From: Malus domestica
Taxonomy: Eukaryota; Streptophyta; Magnoliopsida; Rosales; Rosaceae
Length of the DNA stretch: 64,000 bases
NCBI RefSeq assembly: GCF_042453785.1
Contig: NC_091674.1
Location: forward strand, 19,193,001-19,257,000
Reading direction: 5' to 3'
Both the position numbers and the translations under genes were made by a program. Numbering within the stretch: position 1 is the first letter of the stretch; each line of letters starts with the position of its first letter. Positions 12,831-23,613 of this stretch are shown here, piece by piece. A model generated the notes under the pieces. The model was not told the origin of the DNA and did no database searches. It worked only from the letters and a program-made list of their open reading frames with translations.

Positions 12831-14813
12831 ATTAGGTAATGTTTTCTATGACTTTTACAGGTATAATCTTAAAATAATAATAATAATAATTTCCTTTTCT
12901 CCGGTTGGTTTTCTCCTCAATTGGTTCTCCTCGAAAAGAACCCCTTCCACGGCAGGGAAGGCGTGTAAAAACCAAAGGAATAACAATCAAAGGCTTTGTA
13001 AAAACCAAAATTTAATTAAAATTTTACAAACTCATTAAATCAACATCAATTAAAAATCAAAACAAAAAATTTCATCAGTAAAACCCCTTTCAACACTTCA
13101 GTGAGCTTAAACAGTTTCAACAACCCTTTTACATTTCTCCCTCAAACCCACTTCGATTTTTCGCGGAGAATCCTGACACCCATCTTATCGCGGCTTTTTG
13201 GTTTCATTGCTCGACCTTGGTTCCAAGACAATTTTGGTTTGAATTCGGAGGGATACTGAATGGATTTTTTTCCTTCTTTGTGTTGGCCGTTGGGTATAAA
13301 GACTGGAATTAGAATGGTTTTAAAGGATTAAAAATAAATTTAACCTCACATGTGAGTCTCACGTGCTAATAATTAATGGAAAGTTGATAACAATTTAATT
13401 TTGAGCCTAAAACCTAACACAATTCATTATAGGAGTTTAAATTCTAATGTTTTTTTATCAAATAAGTTATCTTCCGACTATTTTATCACCGCATAAACTA
13501 TTAATTCAATTAAGCTAGTTATATATTATCATTTATTAGTAGTAAATCACAAAATATGTGTTTCAAGCACAAATATGTATACAATCCATGTCGTGACAAA
13601 AACTCTCCTCAAATATATTCGTAATAAGTACATACTACTTATCGATCAAAGTTATTCTATATCATATTTTGGTTTGTGTTGTAACTTTACACAATAAACT
13701 GTTTGAATTTGCATTGTTGGCAAGATGAGACACTGATAACATTCTTTATTCAATTTTCAAGATTTGAAGAAAAAAGTTGCTTCAATCATATCTTTTCTTC
13801 GTCAATTTTCCTGGCCAACGTCTAATGCAGACAATCTGCCTGGTTCACCTCAAATTATGCAGAGTTTATTGCATAAATTATTAAATTTTAGCAATAAAAT
13901 ATAAAGCATGTATTCCATTAAAATTTGACATAATGCATCATATCATCAAATTAACGCATATGTTATCTTTTAACTAAATGTTCAGTCATTTAATATTATC
14001 ATATGAACGAAACAGTTGCATGCAAGCTTTTCTCAACAATCAGACAATCAAAAAAGTCAAAAACTTCATACCTCCCACTTTGTTCTCTATTTTACTTTTA
14101 AAAATGGGTTAGTTAATTCAGTTAAAATGGTCGGCATGTTCATACTTGTCTATATCACGTGTAGAAATCAGCAAAGACTACATCATGGTTGGCTGGTCGC
14201 TAAATTTCCCGTGTCGTACACGCACATGTAAATACACATGAACACCAATATTTTAGAAAAGTACATAATATGTGATTGTCAATTTTTAAACTTCTGCATG
14301 CAAGTGGTAATTTATTCTTAATCGTGAACAGTAACCCTCCTAGGACATACCCAAGGACTTTGATCTCTTGTATACGATCTGACGTTTTAATATTTCTTCA
14401 TCAGGAGCGCCCCAAACGCTAGATTGTGGTGTATAGATAAATTATTTCCGTCCATAAAGGTGTTTTGACCTCATTTCTTCTTATGTCATAGCTTCCAGTT
14501 TTTCTTCCTACTTGTCATACAATTGTTCCTATCATGAATTCTTTTTGTTTTTGGTTTGAAACCGGGATTGTGCAGGAATTTTAAGACAGTTTGGTCTCAT
14601 TTTTTGGGTAATTAGTTATCCAGTTTTTCTTCACAAAATTTGGACCTGTTCAAAAAGTGAGAGTTGGGTTGGTAGTTGGGAATTTGGTTTGAGTTCACAG
14701 GAAAATATAGGTTTTGTCACAAGAAAGGTTCATGTGAAAGTTGAGTTTCTCAACTGCTTGATTGAATGAGCAGCTGACTATTTCTTTTCCTACAGATTTG
14801 AAGCTGTTTTTCA

Positions 14814-14814
<1 letters not shown>

Positions 14815-14843
<29 letters not shown>
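14815..14843. repeat. (GA)n microsatellite in 5' UTR/promoter
   Basis: About 14 GA units end 50 bases before the start codon of the epimerase gene. GAGA tracts are common in plant 5' leaders. Confidence 0.85.
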
Positions 14844-14846
<3 letters not shown>

Positions 14847-14892
14847 TCTGTGGTCTTGTTTATTCAATTGGTGTTCTTGCTGTGTTCTTGAA

Positions 14893-16464
14893 ATGAATGA
14901 TTCTGGATCAGCAGTTGAAGTTTCGAAGGACAAGAATGGAATCGATCAAGTTCATCTTCAGAACCCGCGAGGAGCCTCTGTTCGGGTTAGATTTTTTTTA
15001 CCAACATCGATATTGTCCTCAACTTAACCATCACGGTTTAGTCTATTAATAGCGGAACCATTCAATATAATAAGTTGTATTTTATTTAGTCAGGTTTCCG
15101 ACGTAGGACTTAGTATACTTCAACAGGCTTAAAATTGCTGATTTATAGTTTACATGCATTCTGATGTTGTTGTGCAAACACAATCCAGGTGAGCTTGCAC
15201 GGAGGCCAGGTTCTGTCATGGAAAACCGAACGCAACGAAGAATTGTTGTTCATTAGTAGCAAGGTGAAGAAGTTATCTATGCTTATTCATTTGTTATTCA
15301 TGAACAATCGGGAAAATGTACACTGATTTCCTATGTTAGCTAATATATTTTCTGTGTCGTCTATGAAGGCGATTTTTAAGCCTCCAAAAGCAGTCCGAGG
15401 AGGAATTCCAATCTGTTTTCCGCAGGTTGGGACCGGATCGTTGGACCATAACGGGTTTGCCAGGAATAGGATTTGGGCCATTGACAATGATCCTCCACCT
15501 CTACGTCCGAATGATTCGAATGGAAAAGCCTACGTTGACTTGCTGCTCAAACCATCCGACGATGATATGAAGATCTGGCCACATAGGTAGCACATATAGC
15601 AGCATGAATTCTGAAAAAAGTAGCATACTAATGCTTTGTGTACAAATATTGGTTTCTAACATGATGATTTGAAACATGTTTTTCAGTTTTGAGTTTCGCC
15701 TTAGGGTGTCACTGGCAGCCGAAGGGCATCTAACGCTTATATCGCGCATCAGGAACATCAACTGCAAGCCTTTCAGCTTCGCGTTTGCTTATCATACGTA
15801 CTTCTCCATTTCGGATATCAGGTACATAATGTTTAATTAAGCATAATCTAACTAAAGACTAATTGAAGTTCCGAGATTTAAGTGAATATAATCTGGACTG
15901 ACAGTGAAGTGAGGATTGAGGGATTGGAGACTCTAGACTATCTAGACAACCTGTGTCAAAAGGAGCGATTTACAGAACAAGGCGATGCCTTAACATTCGA
16001 ATCTGAGGTAATCGTGTTTTCCCAAAACCTTCTCAACCTGTCAGTGGATCCAAAACGCTCCCTCTAATGAAGTGTAGTTCATTTTTTGTGGCAGGTGGAC
16101 CGCGCTTATCTCAAGTCTTCGGATGTGATAGCTGTTTTCGATCATGAAAAGAAGAAGACATTCACCGTGCGAAAGGAGGGACTTCCAGATGTTGGTGAGA
16201 ATCATGTTCTATTTGGATTAGTCACTAGGTAAACTTTGACATTTTAACTAGTGACAAATTAAAATCTTGTGTTATTGAACTTTACATGTACTAGTTGTAT
16301 GGAATCCATGGGAGAAGAAGTCCAAAGCGATGGCGGATCTTGGAGACGAAGAATACAAACAGATGCTGTGTGTTAACGGAGCATCAATCGAGAAGCCGAT
16401 CACCTTGAAGCCCGGCGAGGAATGGACCGGTCGATTGGAGCTCTCTCTTGTCCCTTCCAGTTAA
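14893..16464 (+). CDS. Glucose-6-phosphate 1-epimerase-like protein, catalytic Glu replaced
   Basis: Seven exons (14893-14985, 15189-15263, 15369-15586, 15687-15821, 15905-16007, 16095-16194, 16295-16464) join to 297 residues, the normal size for plant hexose-6-phosphate mutarotases. The family interconverts alpha- and beta-glucose 6-phosphate in the cytosol. Typical blocks are VSLHGGQVLSW, VRGGIPICFPQ, GFARNRIWAID, FSFAFAYHTYF (His165, the conserved catalytic His), EGLETLDYLDNL and PDVVVWNPWEKKSKAMADLG. Two usually conserved positions differ. The plant consensus MLCVEAAAIEKP is MLCVNGASIEKP here, so the Glu equivalent to the catalytic base is Asn269 (codon at 16375). The QHGFARN motif is HNGFARN (Asn84). 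Splice joins are clean and there is no stop, so the gene is intact but may be catalytically weak or reassigned. The nearest Arabidopsis relative I recall is At4g23730. Confidence 0.9.
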
Positions 16465-16865
16465 ATCAAGAGGCGCCAGGCGAAGAAATAAACCTAGTAC
16501 CAATATTAATTAGGGTCGAAAAATTCGACAATGTTTGCAATAAAGAATCATTAAGAACATGATCAATAGCTTTAATTTTGGTTTATGTTTCTTAATCGAT
16601 TTCGTTCGACGGAGGCGGAGATATCTTTTTGCTTCTCCCCATTGTAGTTGTAACCTTAACAATGTATATGGTTCATCTCAATTTAGTCGTGAAAATTTGT
16701 AATTTATACACTGCATATTACAATTTGTAGAGGGAAAAATAAGAGAGAGTTAATCATGTTTTTTGGTGGAATATAATCTTAAGTGTCTGAATTATTTTTT
16801 CTAGAGGATAAGAAATCTTTTGGTTTCACCCATGAATTCAAGATCTAAAGCAAAGCCTGAGGCTG
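16465..16865. other. Epimerase 3' UTR and flank
   Basis: Probably the transcript end of the epimerase gene. Sequence from about 16850 (CCTGAGGCTGAGGAG) begins the duplicated MITE segment described below. Confidence 0.4.
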
Positions 16866-17036
16866 AGGAGAAAATTTTTATTATGACGGGAACACGAGTA
16901 GTACACCATATGTTTTTATATAAGTGGTGAGAAATTTTATTTTTTAAATTATAAACTTTTTAACACACATATGCCATAATTTATATAGGACATGTGGTGT
17001 ACCATCTCATGTTTCAATCATACTCAAAAATCTTTT
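16866..17036. mobile_element. MITE, GGTACACCACGTG family, copy 1
   Basis: Imperfect terminal inverted repeats: GTAGTACACCATATG on the left and, read on the other strand, GATGGTACACCACATG on the right. The core is AT-rich with TGGTGAGAAATTTTATTTTT. The same family occurs at 22549-22723, 35868-35970 (partial), 56914-57083 and 62770-62926. Copies 1 and 2 also share flanking sequence, so they come from one duplication. Confidence 0.7.
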
Positions 17037-17054
17037 GAGGCTGAGGCCTAAGAG

Positions 17055-17234
17055 ACAAATCAATCCAGCATATATCAAATTAATTGTAATATATTTTCCT
17101 ATTCTGTTGTATGCTAGTTTTATTGTAGGAGTTAGTTTAGCATCAATTGCATCATAGCTATTGTATATAACCTTATACATTGTGTTGAATAATATCACAA
17201 GAGAAAGCATTTTACTCAAACAAGATTTCTTTGA
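17055..17234 (+). repeat. 5' LTR of copia element (5'-truncated)
   Basis: 180 bases matching 22359-22538. The first 35 bases, present in the 3' LTR from TGTTAAAG at 22324, are missing at this end. Confidence 0.85.
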
Positions 17235-17304
17235 TGGTATCGAGAGCAGAAAGTTCTTGGTGACCTAAAACAACATCCAAATACACAAACCCTAGCTGCA
17301 ACTC

Positions 17305-18004
17305 ATGGGTGACAGCAAAGAGACGAAATCGAGCTCTAGGTCCAGTATGTCGGAAGGGACGAAGTATGATCCTAATCATCCATTCTACCTACACCACTCA
17401 GACCAACCCGGAGTGTCCCTCGTGACGCAGCCACTGCGTGAGAACAACTATAGCACATGGAGCCTTTCCATGACTATGGCACTGCAAGCCAAGAACAAGA
17501 TGGGCTTCGTCGATGGCTCTATCAAGAAACCAGCTGAAGGCTCACAGGAAGATATGCAACAGTGGGGACGATGCAACGTGTTAGTAAAAACATGGTTGCT
17601 CAGTTCCATCTTTAAGGAGATATCAGCCAGCGTGATATATTGTGAACTAGCATCTCAAATGGGGGCAGAACTTAAGTAGCGTTTTTCCCAGGCTAATAGC
17701 ATGCAACTATTCCACATAGAGAGTGAGATCTCTGATTGTGATCAAGGGACCATTACAGTTGGTTCTTATTTTACCAAGCTCAAGGGACTTTGGGACGAGC
17801 ACGACGCTCTTCTTGCCATTCCTGCATGCAATTGCGGGGCCATGAAGAACGTTAGTGACTACATGCAAACTCAGAAAACTATCAAGTTTTTGATGTCATT
17901 AAATGTGAATTTTGGAGCAGTTAGGGGGCATATCTTGTTGATGGAAGACGTATACTCTTTAATCCTTCGTTAGAAACGACAGCAAGACGTATCTGCTAGG
18001 AAGG
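17305..18004 (+). pseudogene. copia gag, interrupted
   Basis: From ATG 17305 the frame encodes a UBN2/DUF4219-type copia Gag with the N-terminal NNYSTWSLSMTMAL motif. A stop at about 17677 and another at 17971 break it. Gag continues after the Cassandra insertion: bases 18631-18855 encode a Cys/His zinc-knuckle-like stretch in a frame continuous with the sequence left of the insertion. The Cassandra therefore landed inside gag. Confidence 0.85.
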
Positions 18005-18064
18005 TGTAACATCCCACATCGCCCATGTGAGTGATCCTTAAATGTATATTCTCATCCCTACTTA

Positions 18065-18180
18065 GCACGAGGCCTTTTGGAAGCTCACTAGCTTCGGGTT
18101 CCGTCGGAACTCCGAAGTTAAGCGAGAAGGTGGCCAGAGCATTCCTATGATGGGTGATCCACTAGGAAGTTGCTCGTGAG
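18065..18180 (+). repeat. 5S rRNA-like domain in Cassandra left LTR
   Basis: Contains the pol III internal promoter parts of 5S genes: A-box region GAACTCCGAAGTTAAGCG (18107-18124) and C-box region GATGGGTGATCC, followed by AAGTTGCTCGTG. This is a transposon feature, not a 5S gene. Confidence 0.9.
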
Positions 18181-18429
18181 TTCCCAGAAACAAAATCGTG
18201 AGGGCGTGGTCGGGGCTCAAAGTGGACAATATTGTGCTACGGTGGTGAAGCGGGCCCGGGAAGTGGTCTGCCCCGAGCCGGGATATGACAAATGGTATCA
18301 GAGCCAATCCTTGGCAGGAAGTGTGCCGACGAGGACGTCGGGCCCCTAAGAGAGGTGGATTGTAACATCCCACATCATCCAGGGGAGTGATCATTAAATG
18401 TATATTCTTATCCCTACCAGAGGCCTTTT

Positions 18430-18515
18430 GTGAGCTCATTAGAACTCCGAAGTTAAGCGAGAAGGTGGCCAGAGTACTCCCATGATGGGTGACCCATTGG
18501 GAAGTTGCTCGTGAG
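18430..18515 (+). repeat. 5S rRNA-like domain in Cassandra right LTR, partly deleted
   Basis: The A-box region GAACTCCGAAGTTAAGCG is at 18442-18459 and the C box GATGGGTGACC lies near 18484. Relative to the left LTR, about 20 bases just before the A box (CTAGCTTCGGGTTCC side) are missing, so the 5' end of the 5S-like domain is gone in this copy. Confidence 0.85.
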
Positions 18516-18983
18516 TTCCCAGAAACAAAACCGCGAAGGCGTGGTCATGGCCCAAAACGGACAATATCGTGCTACGGTGGTGGAACGAGCCTGGGAAGTG
18601 GTATGCCCCAGGCCGGGATGTGACGGAAGGTAGTAACAGAGGCAGCGGCATTTGCTGCGAAAGGGAGCAACCGCGACCAAGAGAATGGGACATCAAAAAG
18701 AAACCCAAATGCTAAGTGTGAAAAATGCGACAAGACGAGACACACAAGTGAAAATGTCGTTTTCATCTTAAATGTGATTCTTGTGGTTGGACGGGTCATA
18801 CAATTGACTACTGTCACAAATACAAGAAAGTTCATAAGAAGCGCAACAACACATGAAGAGATACTTCCAGAGGTAACAATGTCTTATCCTTTACCTCGGA
18901 CAAACCAGAACCGTCTAGCTCATTCCCGTTCACTCCGGAGCAATGCAAACAAATCCTAAGCATGCTGAACACCAACAAATCAA

Positions 18984-21900
18984 ATGCGATGGCACATAAT
19001 GTTGGTAATTCTACAACCTTTAGTGACTTGTCAGGTAAAGCATTTTGTTTTTCTTCACATGGAAAAAATGATGCCTTGGCTATTTGATAATGGTGCTACT
19101 CATCACATGATTTGTTCACATACCTTGTTAACCTCTTGCATACCTGTCCATAATAAAACTGTACAACTCCCAGATGGGTCTTATGCCAAAGTTACACATG
19201 TTGGGAAAATGGTCTTTTCAGCCCAGTTGATTCTTACAGATGTTCTTTGCATCCTATCCTTTAGTTTAAATCTCATTTCAATAAGCAAACTCACACTCAC
19301 TTCCTTTTGTATAACCATCTTCCTTCATCGTTATTATGTCATACAAGACCTACGTTCGGGGAAGATGATTGGGACAGGAACTGAGAATGAGGGACTTTAC
19401 TACCTTGATAATTGCAAGCCTACAACCTGCCATGCCGTCCAAACACCATATCCTGCTTCTTGGCATCAACGCCTTGGTCACCCCTCGCATAAAGTTTTAC
19501 ATTTTCTTTCGAATTTTGTTGGTTCAATCAAGCCTTGTGATGCTAATGATTGCCTTGTTTGTCCACTGGCAAAGCAAACAAGAACTCATTTTCCTTTAAG
19601 CTCAATTTCCACCGTTAAACATTTTGAATTATTGCATATGGATATTTGGGGTGGTTACCACATCCCTTTTTTTCCGGTGCTCATTATTTCCTTACAATCG
19701 TCGACGATTACACTCGTTGCACATGGGTGTATCTCATGCATCATAAATCTGACACACGCACATTTTTTATGCATTTCATTGCTCTTGTTGAGACACAATA
19801 TATGTCTACTGTTAAACTGCTTCGTAGTGACAATGGTCCAAAGTTTAACCTTGACTCCTTTTATTCATCCAAGGGAATTGTCCACCAAACAGTTGTGTTG
19901 CAACACCTCAACAGAACGAGGTTGTTGAAAGAAAGCACCACCATTTGTTGAACGTAGCACGAGCACTACTTTTCTAAGCCAAATTACCTAAACAATTTTG
20001 GGGGGAAGCCATTCTAACCGCCACTTACCTCATCAATCGCACACCCACACCGGTTCTTAACGGTAAAACTCCATATGAACTCTTGTTTTCTACTTCACCT
20101 CAATACATGCACCTTAGGGTTTTTGGATGCTTGTGTTTTGCCTCCACACACGCACACCGACCTTCAAAATTTGATGCTCGTGCCACTTGTTGCATATTTC
20201 TTGGTTATCCACATGGCCAAAAAGGATACAAGGTTTATGAAATTGAACTTGGAAAAATGTTCACATCTCGAGATGTAATTTTTCATGAACATGAATTCCC
20301 ATATGCTCACATCTCCACTGCCATTGAACCCATTATTACACCAGCCCATGTACCTCATTTCCATGGCCATGATGATGATTTTGATCCCACAAATCATACC
20401 ACTCCAAAAACACAAGCAACAACCACAAATTCCCTTTCATCCTTACCAATGACACCAACCATATACACTTCACCAACGTCACCTTCTCCAATCATCAGAT
20501 TACCACCATCTGATCCTATCTCACCCCCATCTGATCCTATGTCACCGCCACCCATTTTTATCTCACCACTTTCAGAACCAATCCTTCGTCGTTCCACCTA
20601 TCCGACACATACACCTTCGCACCTTAATGATTATCAAGTTGATGTTGAGCTCCCTTCTCGTCCCACATCTGTCTCTAACGTGGTTCGTAAGTCAGGTACC
20701 TCTCACCCTATTTCTCATTATCTTGCATATAACCAATTATCCACTAACCATTGTGCCTTTACTACCTCACTCACCCATGTCAAAGAACCCAAAACCTTTT
20801 CTCAAGCCATGCAGGATGAACATTGGAGCTGCCATGCGACATGAAATCGATGCCCTCCAAGCCAACAAGACTTGGACGCTTCGTTCCCTACCACCCAACA
20901 AGAAGGCCATTGGGTGCAAATGGGTTTACAATGTTAAATTCAATCCTGACGATACCATCGAACGCTATAAGGTCCGATTGGTGGCGAAGGGTTATAGCCA
21001 AGTAGAAGGCCTCGATTACCGTGAAACCTTTACTCCTGTTGCCAAGCTAAGTACAATTCATCTTCTCCTTGCCATTGATGTTGTCCAAATGTGGCATTTA
21101 CACCAACTCGATGTTAATAAAGCATTTCTTCATGGTGACCTTCATGAGGATGTATACATGTCACTCCCACCTGGTTTTGGACAAAAGGGGGAGACTCGAG
21201 TGTGCAAATTACACAAATCGTTGTATGGACTTAAGCAAGCATCTAGACAGTGGTTCTTGAAGTTGTCAACAGCTCTTAAATCTGCTGGTTATCATCAATC
21301 ACGAGCAAATTATTCATTGTTCGTCCAAACATAAGGTGTTTCATTCACAGCGCTGCTTGTTTATGTATATGATATCATCTTAGCCGGTAATGATTTGCGT
21401 TAAATCGAAGCAACAAAGTGCTTCTTATCTAAAAGGTTCAAGCTTATAGATCTTGGAAAGTTAAAATATTTCTTGGGCTTAGAAGTTGCACGATCAGACA
21501 AAGGCATTACAATCTCATAGAGGAAATATGCTCTAGAAATTTTGGAGGATACGGGCTTTCTTGGTGCAAAGCCTACGAAATTTCCCATGGAGCCGAATCT
21601 CACACTCACGCAAACTGATGGTGCACTACTAAATGATGCCTTTGTGTATAGAAGACTTGTTGGAAGATTAATATACTTGACGATAACGAGACCTGACTTG
21701 GTGTATGCGGTACACGTTCTTAGCCAATTCATGGACAAACCTTGTATTCCACACCTTGTTGCTGCACATAGAGTTATGAGGTACATCAAACAAACACCAG
21801 GACAAGAGCTGTTTCTTTCGGCCTCCAGCTCACTTCAATTAAGAGATTTTTGTGATGCTGACTGGGCATGCTGCAAAGACACTAGAAGATTAGTCACTGG

Positions 21901-22263
21901 ATATTGCATCTTACTTGGTCACTCACCAATTTCTTGGAAGACTATGAAACAAACCACAGTTTCCCATTCAATAGCGGAAGTCGAGTATCGCTTCATGGCA
22001 TCCATTTGTTGCGAGATCACCTGGTTGAGATATATACTAGCTGATTTAAATGTCAAACAGTTGCAGCCTGTTATGCTCCATTGCGACAATCAGGCGGCCC
22101 TACACATAGCTTCAAATCCAGCTTTTCACAAACGCACAAAACACATCGAAATCGACTGTTACTTAGTTCGTGAAAAGCTCCAAGAAGGAATTATTAAGAT
22201 TGCTCATGTTCGAACACATCATCAACTAGCAGACTTGTTTACCAAAGTGTTGGGTTCCCCATA
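18984..22263 (+). pseudogene. copia pol: protease, integrase, reverse transcriptase, RNase H
   Basis: Protease-like LFDNGATHHM appears near 19080, with Asn where the catalytic D-S/T-G motif is expected. The GAG-pre-integrase HHCC finger (HQRLGHPSH ... CLVCPLAK) lies at about 19460-19580, then a frameshift near 19660 leads into the integrase core (VDDYTRCTWVY, SDNGPKF). RT begins near 20890 ([20 protein letters not shown]) and includes [12 protein letters not shown] and [11 protein letters not shown]. Stops lie near 21332 and 21400, and the active-site YVDD reads YVYD. RNase H motifs [14 protein letters not shown] and [14 protein letters not shown] end at the stop near 22262. The element cannot be autonomous now. 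Confidence 0.9.
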
Positions 22264-22323
22264 ATTTGCGGTATTACTTAGCAAGCTAGGAGTGATTAAT
22301 ATACACTCTAACTTGAGGGAGAG

Positions 22324-22538
22324 TGTTAAAGAAGGAAAGGATCAGCACGATTCAAGTAACAAATCAATCCAGTATATATCAAATTAATTGTAATATATTT
22401 TCCTATTATGTTGTATGCTAGCTTTATTGTAGGAGTTAGTTTAGCATCAATTACGTCATAGCTATTGTATATAACCTTATACATTGTGTTGAATAATATC
22501 ATAAGAGAAAGTATTTTACTCAAACAAGATTTCTTTGA
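22324..22538 (+). repeat. 3' LTR of copia element
   Basis: 215 bases starting TGTTAAAG immediately after the polypurine tract, matching the 5' LTR over its last 180 bases. Confidence 0.85.
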
Positions 22539-22548
22539 CCTGAGGCTA

Positions 22549-22723
22549 AGGAGAAATTTTTTATTGTGACGAAAACACGAGTGGTACACTACGTGTTTTT
22601 ATATATATGGTGAGAAATTTTATTTTTTAAGTTATAAACTTTTAAACACACATATCCCACAATTTATATAGTAACATGTGGTGTACCATCTCATGTTTCA
22701 ATCATACTGAAAAATTTCTTGAG
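22549..22723. mobile_element. MITE, GGTACACCACGTG family, copy 2
   Basis: Inverted ends GTGGTACACTACGTG and, on the other strand, GATGGTACACCACATG. Matches copy 1 at roughly nine bases in ten, and the match runs into the flanks (CTGAGGCTAAGGAG on the left, TTGAGGCTGAGGCCT on the right). Confidence 0.7.
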
Positions 22724-22786
22724 GCTGAGGCCTGAGAGACCACAAAGAAAAAAATGCAAAAAGTATGAAAAAAGATGACACATTTA

Positions 22787-22858
22787 TATCAAAGCCTAGT
22801 TTCGATCTAAGGACCTGTGGGTTATGGGCCCACCACACTTCCAATGCGCCACTCTGAT
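22787..22858 (-). tRNA. Initiator tRNA-Met (CAT)-like gene or recent pseudogene
   Basis: The - strand is exactly 72 bases, the length of plant initiator tRNA-Met. It starts ATCAGAGTGGCGC, keeps the initiator anticodon arm GGTGGGCCCATAACCCAC intact with anticodon CAT, and ends TTTGATA. Changes from the usual gene in the D, T and acceptor stems still pair: the T stem CTTAG/CTAGG keeps all five pairs, one of them G-T. The A and B boxes are altered, which argues for weak transcription. A T-run lies about 14 bases downstream on the - strand and could act as a pol III terminator. It might instead be a tRNA-derived relic. Confidence 0.55.
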
Positions 22859-23148
22859 TTGTTGTTAATATTTTAATATTAATGCATAAGAACCCCACGT
22901 AGAAGCGTATATAATTTCACTCATCAATCATCACTGTGACGCTTATGGCCCACATATTCTAAAGTAATACATTACTAAATCCTTAAATCAAAATTCCGAT
23001 CTTTGTTTCTATTTGTTTTACAATTTGCTCAATTTCATTAGAAGTTCATAAGCTATACAAATTTGGTTTGAACTTACTGTCTACGACAGTTGAATTTAAG
23101 ACCTAATCTCACTTACAAATAAAAAAAATTTAAAAAAAATCACTAAGT

Positions 23149-23405
23149 TGTTGTAGCCTATTTTATCTGACAAAAAGAATACCGCAGGTGGCAAGGGTAG
23201 AGAAATAGAGGGAGATATGTTTGTAGAATTGTAGGGGAATGTGTGTGTTATCCCTCCTATACAGTGCCTTTATTTATAGTAATAAAGGGAGAGAAGAAAA
23301 TTCCTTCATCCCCAAGGAATACAAGTTGTAATAGGAAAGGATAACTAGAATCAAATCTAATTTAGGATTTACACAATCACACTTGAACTAGGAAAGTTTA
23401 CAACA
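23149..23405 (-). repeat. LTR of a - strand copia element (3' LTR)
   Basis: Starts TGTTGTA and ends TACAACA, a 257-base LTR shape. On the - strand the sequence just before the LTR start is ACTCAAGGGGGAG (23406-23419), a typical polypurine tract. Most of the LTR is repeated at 26965-27105. Confidence 0.75.
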
Positions 23406-23613
23406 CTCCCCCTTGAGTGTGTAAATACTCAAGGTAGATTTAGCATCAAGCAGAAGTTGAGGAAGTCGGCACTGATTCTAAGGAACAACGCTTATTCTCA
23501 ATAAGGTAGGAACTTACATAAGTAGTAAATCTCACTAAAAAAACCCTAAGGCTATGGCAAAAACCCGAGTAGGGACAAAATCCATAATCTAAGGAAAAAT
23601 GTAACACCCCGCC
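23406..23613 (-). mobile_element. Interior remnant of - strand copia element
   Basis: Lies between the polypurine tract and the gypsy LTR that interrupts the element. No protein domain is recognisable in this short piece. Confidence 0.45.

Larger units (their letters stand above)
10899..14892. other. Intergenic DNA between bZIP and epimerase genes
   Basis: Holds the bZIP 3' UTR, one SINE (11611-11744), a MITE-like palindrome (12637-12827), an AAT run near 12878 and otherwise AT-rich sequence without recognisable coding content. Open frames of 71-83 codons here have no motif and no coding-like composition. Confidence 0.5.
18000..18630 (+). mobile_element. Cassandra TRIM retrotransposon (5S rRNA-bearing LTRs), complete
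   Basis: Target duplications GAAGG (18000-18004 and 18626-18630) flank two LTRs, 18005-18290 and 18361-18625. Both start TGTAACATCCCACATC. Between them lie only a primer-binding site TGGTATCAGAGCC (18293-18305, complementary to initiator tRNA-Met) and a short interior ending in the purine-rich GAGAGGTGGAT. Total length is about 620 bases with no coding capacity, as in all Cassandra TRIMs, which rely on other elements' enzymes. It sits within copia gag and so is younger than that element. Confidence 0.95.
17052..22538 (+). mobile_element. Ty1/copia LTR retrotransposon, decayed, hosting a nested Cassandra
   Basis: The 5' LTR (17055-17234) aligns base for base in length with 180 bases of the 3' LTR (22324-22538) but lacks its first 35 bases. 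The initiator-tRNA primer site TGGTATCGAGAGC follows at 17235-17247, and a polypurine tract (ACTTGAGGGAGAG, 22311-22323) precedes the 3' LTR. Candidate target duplications are CCTAA (17047-17051) and CCTGA (22539-22543). Domain order gag-protease-integrase-RT-RNase H is that of copia elements. All coding parts carry stops or frameshifts. Confidence 0.9.

Noticed and set aside
18107..18180. Apparent 5S rRNA gene
   Set aside because: It lies within a complete Cassandra LTR with target duplications and is repeated in the second LTR; sequence differs from genuine 5S.
18062..18835. Several 75-125-codon - strand open frames
   Set aside because: They are the antisense of Cassandra LTRs and copia gag. 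GC-rich transposon sequence leaves frames open by chance.
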